Assembly (NCBI GenBank): GCA_016783605.1
Contig: JADHWG010000010.1
Span: forward strand, 1 to 37,805
DNA: 37,805 nt
Source of the DNA: Candidatus Omnitrophota bacterium
GTDB lineage: Bacteria; Omnitrophota; Gorgyraeia; Tantalellales; Tantalellaceae
Reading direction: 5' to 3'
The notes under the pieces were generated by a model. It saw nothing but the letters and a program-made list of their open reading frames with translations. It was not told where the DNA came from and searched no databases. Below, piece by piece: positions 34,714 through 37,805 of the stretch. The position numbers were made by a program, and so were the translations under genes. Position 1 is the first letter of the stretch. Each line of letters begins with the position of its first letter.

Positions 34714-35373
34714 ATGATAATTACCAGAAGAAAAGAGTTGCAGCAGATATTGGATTCCGTTAAAGGCAAAAAGAAAATTTATTTAATAGGGTGCACGTTA
34801 TGTGCCACTGTTTGTAAAACCGGCGGTGAAGCGGAATTGGAGGAGATGAAGAAAAAACTCGCCTCACACGGGAAAACGGTTATAGGTGAGGAGATACTTG
34901 ATCCGGCGTGTAATCTTCTTGAATGCAAACGTTTATCGCGGCGTGAAGCAAAAAAAATAAGTCAGGCGGACGTAATATTGAGTTTGGCGTGTGGGGGCGG
35001 AACTCAGGCGATAGCTGAAATTTTTAAAGATAAAAAGGTTTGTCCCGCGAACGATACGATCTTTCAGGGTGAAATTACGTCACTAACTCTAAAAAAATCC
35101 CGGTTCGAACAGAAATGTTCTCTTTGTGGAGAGTGTGTTCTGGCCGAAACGGGAGGCATTTGTCCGGTAACACTTTGCCCTAAGGGTTTGGTGAACGGTC
35201 CGTGCGGGGGGATGAAAAATAAGAAATGTGAAGTTTCAGATGAATTGGATTGTGTTTGGATACTGATATACGAGCGTCTGAAGAAATTGGGTGAGCTAAA
35301 AAATCTAAAGCGTATCAAGCCGATAAGAGATAATAGTGTTAACAGAAAACCCCAAACATTCGAGACAAAATGA
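34714..35373 (+). CDS. Methylenetetrahydrofolate reductase C-terminal-domain (MetV-like) zinc/Fe-S protein
   Basis: YLIGCTLCATVCKTGGE, DPACNLLECKRL, LACGGGTQAIAE, CSLCGECVLAETGGICPVTLCPKGLVNGPCGG. Confidence 0.85.
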   Translation: MIITRRKELQQILDSVKGKKKIYLIGCTLCATVCKTGGEAELEEMKKKLASHGKTVIGEEILDPACNLLECKRLSRREAKKISQADVILSLACGGGTQAIAEIFKDKKVCPANDTIFQGEITSLTLKKSRFEQKCSLCGECVLAETGGICPVTLCPKGLVNGPCGGMKNKKCEVSDELDCVWILIYERLKKLGELKNLKRIKPIRDNSVNRKPQTFETK

Positions 35374-36035
35374 GCCTTGACACAATAGCCTGCCGAGTTC
35401 AGGAAATATTAAAAGAAATTCCTCCGCACGTTATTTTGGTGGCGGCCGGGAAGACGAGGACGCCTGATGAGTTGGCCAAAGCGATAGAGGGCGGGGTACG
35501 GGCTGTGGGAGAAAATTATGTTCAAGAAGGGCTCCGCGCGTTCGATGCTGTCGGTGATGCCGTTAAGTGGCATTTTATCGGACACTTGCAAAAAAACAAA
35601 GTGAAAAAGGCAGTTAAGATGTTTGACTTGATAGAGACGGTTGATTCGGTAAAAATCGCGGAAGAGATCGATAAAAGATGTGCTGAAATAAAAAAAATAA
35701 TGACGCTATTGATAGAAATCAATAGCGGTAGAGAGAGACAAAAAACCGGGGTGTTCCCGGAACAAGCGGAAACTATAATCCGGGAGGTATCGAAATTAAA
35801 AAATGTTAAAGTTGAAGGATTAATGACGATGGGACCGTTTTCGGGTGAGCCCGAAAACGCGCGGTCGTATTTTGCCCGGACGAAAAAACTTTTCGAAAAC
35901 ATTAAGCAGAAAAATATTCCCGGGATTAATATGGAATTTCTTTCGATGGGTATGACGAACTCTTACAGAATTGCGATAGAAGAAGGCGCGAATATTATAC
36001 GCCTTGGAACGAAAATATTCGGAGAAAGAGAATAG
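35370..36035 (+). CDS. YggS/PLPBP family pyridoxal phosphate homeostasis protein
   Basis: VILVAAGKTRTPDELAKAIEGGVRAVGENYVQEG, WHFIGHLQKNKVKKAV, MEFLSMGMTNSYRIAIEEGANIIRLGTKIFGERE. ATGA overlap with the upstream gene. Confidence 0.95.
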   Translation: MSLDTIACRVQEILKEIPPHVILVAAGKTRTPDELAKAIEGGVRAVGENYVQEGLRAFDAVGDAVKWHFIGHLQKNKVKKAVKMFDLIETVDSVKIAEEIDKRCAEIKKIMTLLIEINSGRERQKTGVFPEQAETIIREVSKLKNVKVEGLMTMGPFSGEPENARSYFARTKKLFENIKQKNIPGINMEFLSMGMTNSYRIAIEEGANIIRLGTKIFGERE

Positions 36036-36067
36036 TTGGCTGACTGTTAACAAATTAGGGAGAACTT

Positions 36068-36778
36068 ATGTATGTAAAAGTGCTGTACGATAATAAGGCG
36101 AAGAAGGGGCTTCTTCCGGGGGAAGGGTTTTCGTGTCTGGTAGACGGAAAAATATTGTTTGATACCGGTGGAACCGGAGGAGATCTTGTCGCGAATATGG
36201 ACCGCATGATGGTGGCGGTGGAAGATCTGGAAGCTGTGGTTATTTCACATGATCATTGGGATCATACGGATGGATTATGGGAAATATTGAAACGAAAAAA
36301 GGGGTTAAAGGTTTATGTGTGTCCTGAAACTGACGAAACTTTCCAAAAGTGCATCAGAGAGCTTGGCGGCAAAGTTGCTATCGTAGAAGAACCTACCGAA
36401 ATTTTTGATAACGTGTTCATAATAGGTGGTCTTAAAGGACGGCACAATGAAACCGATATATACGAACAAGTGTTGGTTATAAAAGGAGATAACGGACTTT
36501 CCGTCATAACCGGGTGCGCTCATCCCGGAATTGTGAATGTATTGCAAACAGTCAAAGACAAGATCGGTGTGGATGAACTATATATGGCGTTCGGCGGGTT
36601 TCATTTGGATAATTTGGAGAAAACGGATATCGAAAAAATTATTATGGATCTGAAAAAAATGAAACTGTTAAAAGTCGGACCGACGCATTGTACCGGAGAA
36701 AAAGCGCGCAGGATGTTTAGCGGAAGATATCAAAAAGACTACATTTCGATAGAAGCGGGGCATATAATTCATTTATGA
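36068..36778 (+). CDS. MBL-fold metallohydrolase
   Basis: VVISHDHWDHTDGLWEIL (HxHxDH-like), ITGCAHPGIVNVLQ, AFGGFHLDN, GPTHCTGEKA. Confidence 0.9.
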   Translation: MYVKVLYDNKAKKGLLPGEGFSCLVDGKILFDTGGTGGDLVANMDRMMVAVEDLEAVVISHDHWDHTDGLWEILKRKKGLKVYVCPETDETFQKCIRELGGKVAIVEEPTEIFDNVFIIGGLKGRHNETDIYEQVLVIKGDNGLSVITGCAHPGIVNVLQTVKDKIGVDELYMAFGGFHLDNLEKTDIEKIIMDLKKMKLLKVGPTHCTGEKARRMFSGRYQKDYISIEAGHIIHL

Positions 36779-37716
36779 AAAACGAAACTTATGATCTGAT
36801 CATTATTGGTGGCGGCCCTGCGGGTATAACCGCGGGGATATATGCCGCGCGCGCTCGGATGAAAACTCTGCTTATTGAGAGTATCAGCGTAATGGGGCAA
36901 GTGATGATGACCGATAGAATCGAAAATTATCCCGGAGTGGCGGAGATTCCCGGGTTCGAGCTTATTGAGAAGATGAAAACGCAAGCCCAGTCTTTCGGGT
37001 TGGAATCCCGGCAGGATACGGTTAAGAACATAAGCAGAATGAACGGTGAGTGTTTGCTGGTTGAGACGGAAAATTGTCGGTGTGAAACCACGTCCGTTAT
37101 TGTTGCGACCGGAGCACGGCCGAAGAAGCTCGGTGTGCCGGGGGAAGAAAAATTTATCGGCAAGGGAATTTCTTTTTGCGCGACTTGTGACGGAGTTTTT
37201 TTTAGGGATAAACAGATTTTAGTTATAGGCGGGGGAGATACCGCGGTGGAAGAAGCGCTTTTTTTGACAAAGTTCGGCAAAAAAGTGACCATTGTGCATC
37301 GGCGTGATAGATTGAGAGCCGCTAAAATTTTACAGGAGCGCGCGTTCGAGCACGAAAAAATAGATTTTGTTTTGGATTCAATAGTTGAGGAGATAACCGG
37401 TTCCGCGATTGTTGATGGCGTCGTAATAAAAAATGTCAAAAACGGTAAAAAACTAAATTTTAAATGCGACGGTATATTTATGTTTGTCGGCTGGACCCCC
37501 AATACGGATTTTTTAAAAAATTTTATTAAACTGAATGAGAACGGCGGGATCATTACGGATGAGGAAATGAAAACATCCGAGCGAGGCATATTCGCCGCTG
37601 GTGATTGCCGAAAAAAACTTTTGCGTCAAGTTGTAACCGCTTGCGGAGACGGTGCCGTAGCCGCATATTCCGCGGGGCAATTCGTGGATGAGGTTAAGGG
37701 GACTGTGTATAAATAA
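36775..37716 (+). CDS. trxB: Thioredoxin reductase family protein
   Basis: DLIIIGGGPAGITAGIYAARARM, FCATCDGVFFRDKQILVIGGGDTAVEEALFL, GIFAAGDCRKKLLRQVVTACGDGAVAA. ATGA overlap with the upstream gene. Confidence 0.95.
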   Translation: MKNETYDLIIIGGGPAGITAGIYAARARMKTLLIESISVMGQVMMTDRIENYPGVAEIPGFELIEKMKTQAQSFGLESRQDTVKNISRMNGECLLVETENCRCETTSVIVATGARPKKLGVPGEEKFIGKGISFCATCDGVFFRDKQILVIGGGDTAVEEALFLTKFGKKVTIVHRRDRLRAAKILQERAFEHEKIDFVLDSIVEEITGSAIVDGVVIKNVKNGKKLNFKCDGIFMFVGWTPNTDFLKNFIKLNENGGIITDEEMKTSERGIFAAGDCRKKLLRQVVTACGDGAVAAYSAGQFVDEVKGTVYK

Positions 37717-37753
37717 AATAAAAAATGGGGACACCCCTTGTAACCCCTTTAGC

Positions 37754-37805
37754 GGTAGGTGGTTAGGGATAAAAGGATGTACCCTTTTATCTCTATCCAC
37801 CTACC
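37754..37805. repeat. Large intergenic inverted repeat at the window end
   Basis: GGTAGGTGGTTAGGGATAAAAGG (37754-37776) / CCTTTTATCTCTATCCACCTACC (37783-37805): 21/23 complementary, 6-nt loop. Confidence 0.9.

Noticed and set aside
36927-37589. 220-aa minus-strand ORF
   Set aside because: Antisense to trxB, which has complete conserved motifs; translation lacks recognisable domain features.
1-37805. tRNA, rRNA or tmRNA genes
   Set aside because: Intergenic gaps were read for T-loop (GGTTCGAATCC-like) and acceptor pairing patterns; none was convincing.
1-37805. Restriction, toxin-antitoxin or phage-defence locus
   Set aside because: No methyltransferase/REase pair, toxin-antitoxin pair, or defence-type nuclease cluster is visible. 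The UvrD-PD-(D/E)XK protein sits with metabolic genes and looks like an ordinary repair helicase-nuclease.

Overview
The window is a gene-dense stretch, mostly + strand, with codon usage and gene content consistent with an uncultivated Gram-negative PVC-type bacterium. Candidatus Omnitrophota is my guess (inference, not proven). The backbone is housekeeping: an LpxA 3' end, two M48 peptidases, an HhH-GPD glycosylase, an IMPase, a TtcA-like protein, PhoH, GreA, a metY-metX-metW set, a UvrD-type helicase, a YhaM-like exonuclease, an NSS transporter, a spermidine-synthase-like membrane protein, a MetV-like protein, YggS, an MBL-fold hydrolase and TrxB. The most notable points are: (1) a ParA-type positioning ATPase fused in one ORF to a C-terminal CBM48/AMPK-type glycogen-binding domain (27128-28171), next to a GH130-like gene and a divergent membrane-anchored CBM-like protein; (2) a convincing c-di-GMP-I (GEMM) riboswitch, with a GAAA tetraloop and a near-canonical 11-nt receptor, upstream of a secreted GH113-like glycosidase on the minus strand; (3) a family of intergenic hairpins with a constant ACCT-CGT-AGGT apex and different but self-complementary arms; (4) a 1262-aa secreted protein built from tandem 82-88 aa repeats; (5) a 34-aa MetS-like transporter subunit missed by the ORF track; (6) several further palindromic repeat families, some nested or colliding. 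All product names come from reading translated motifs. No database search was possible.
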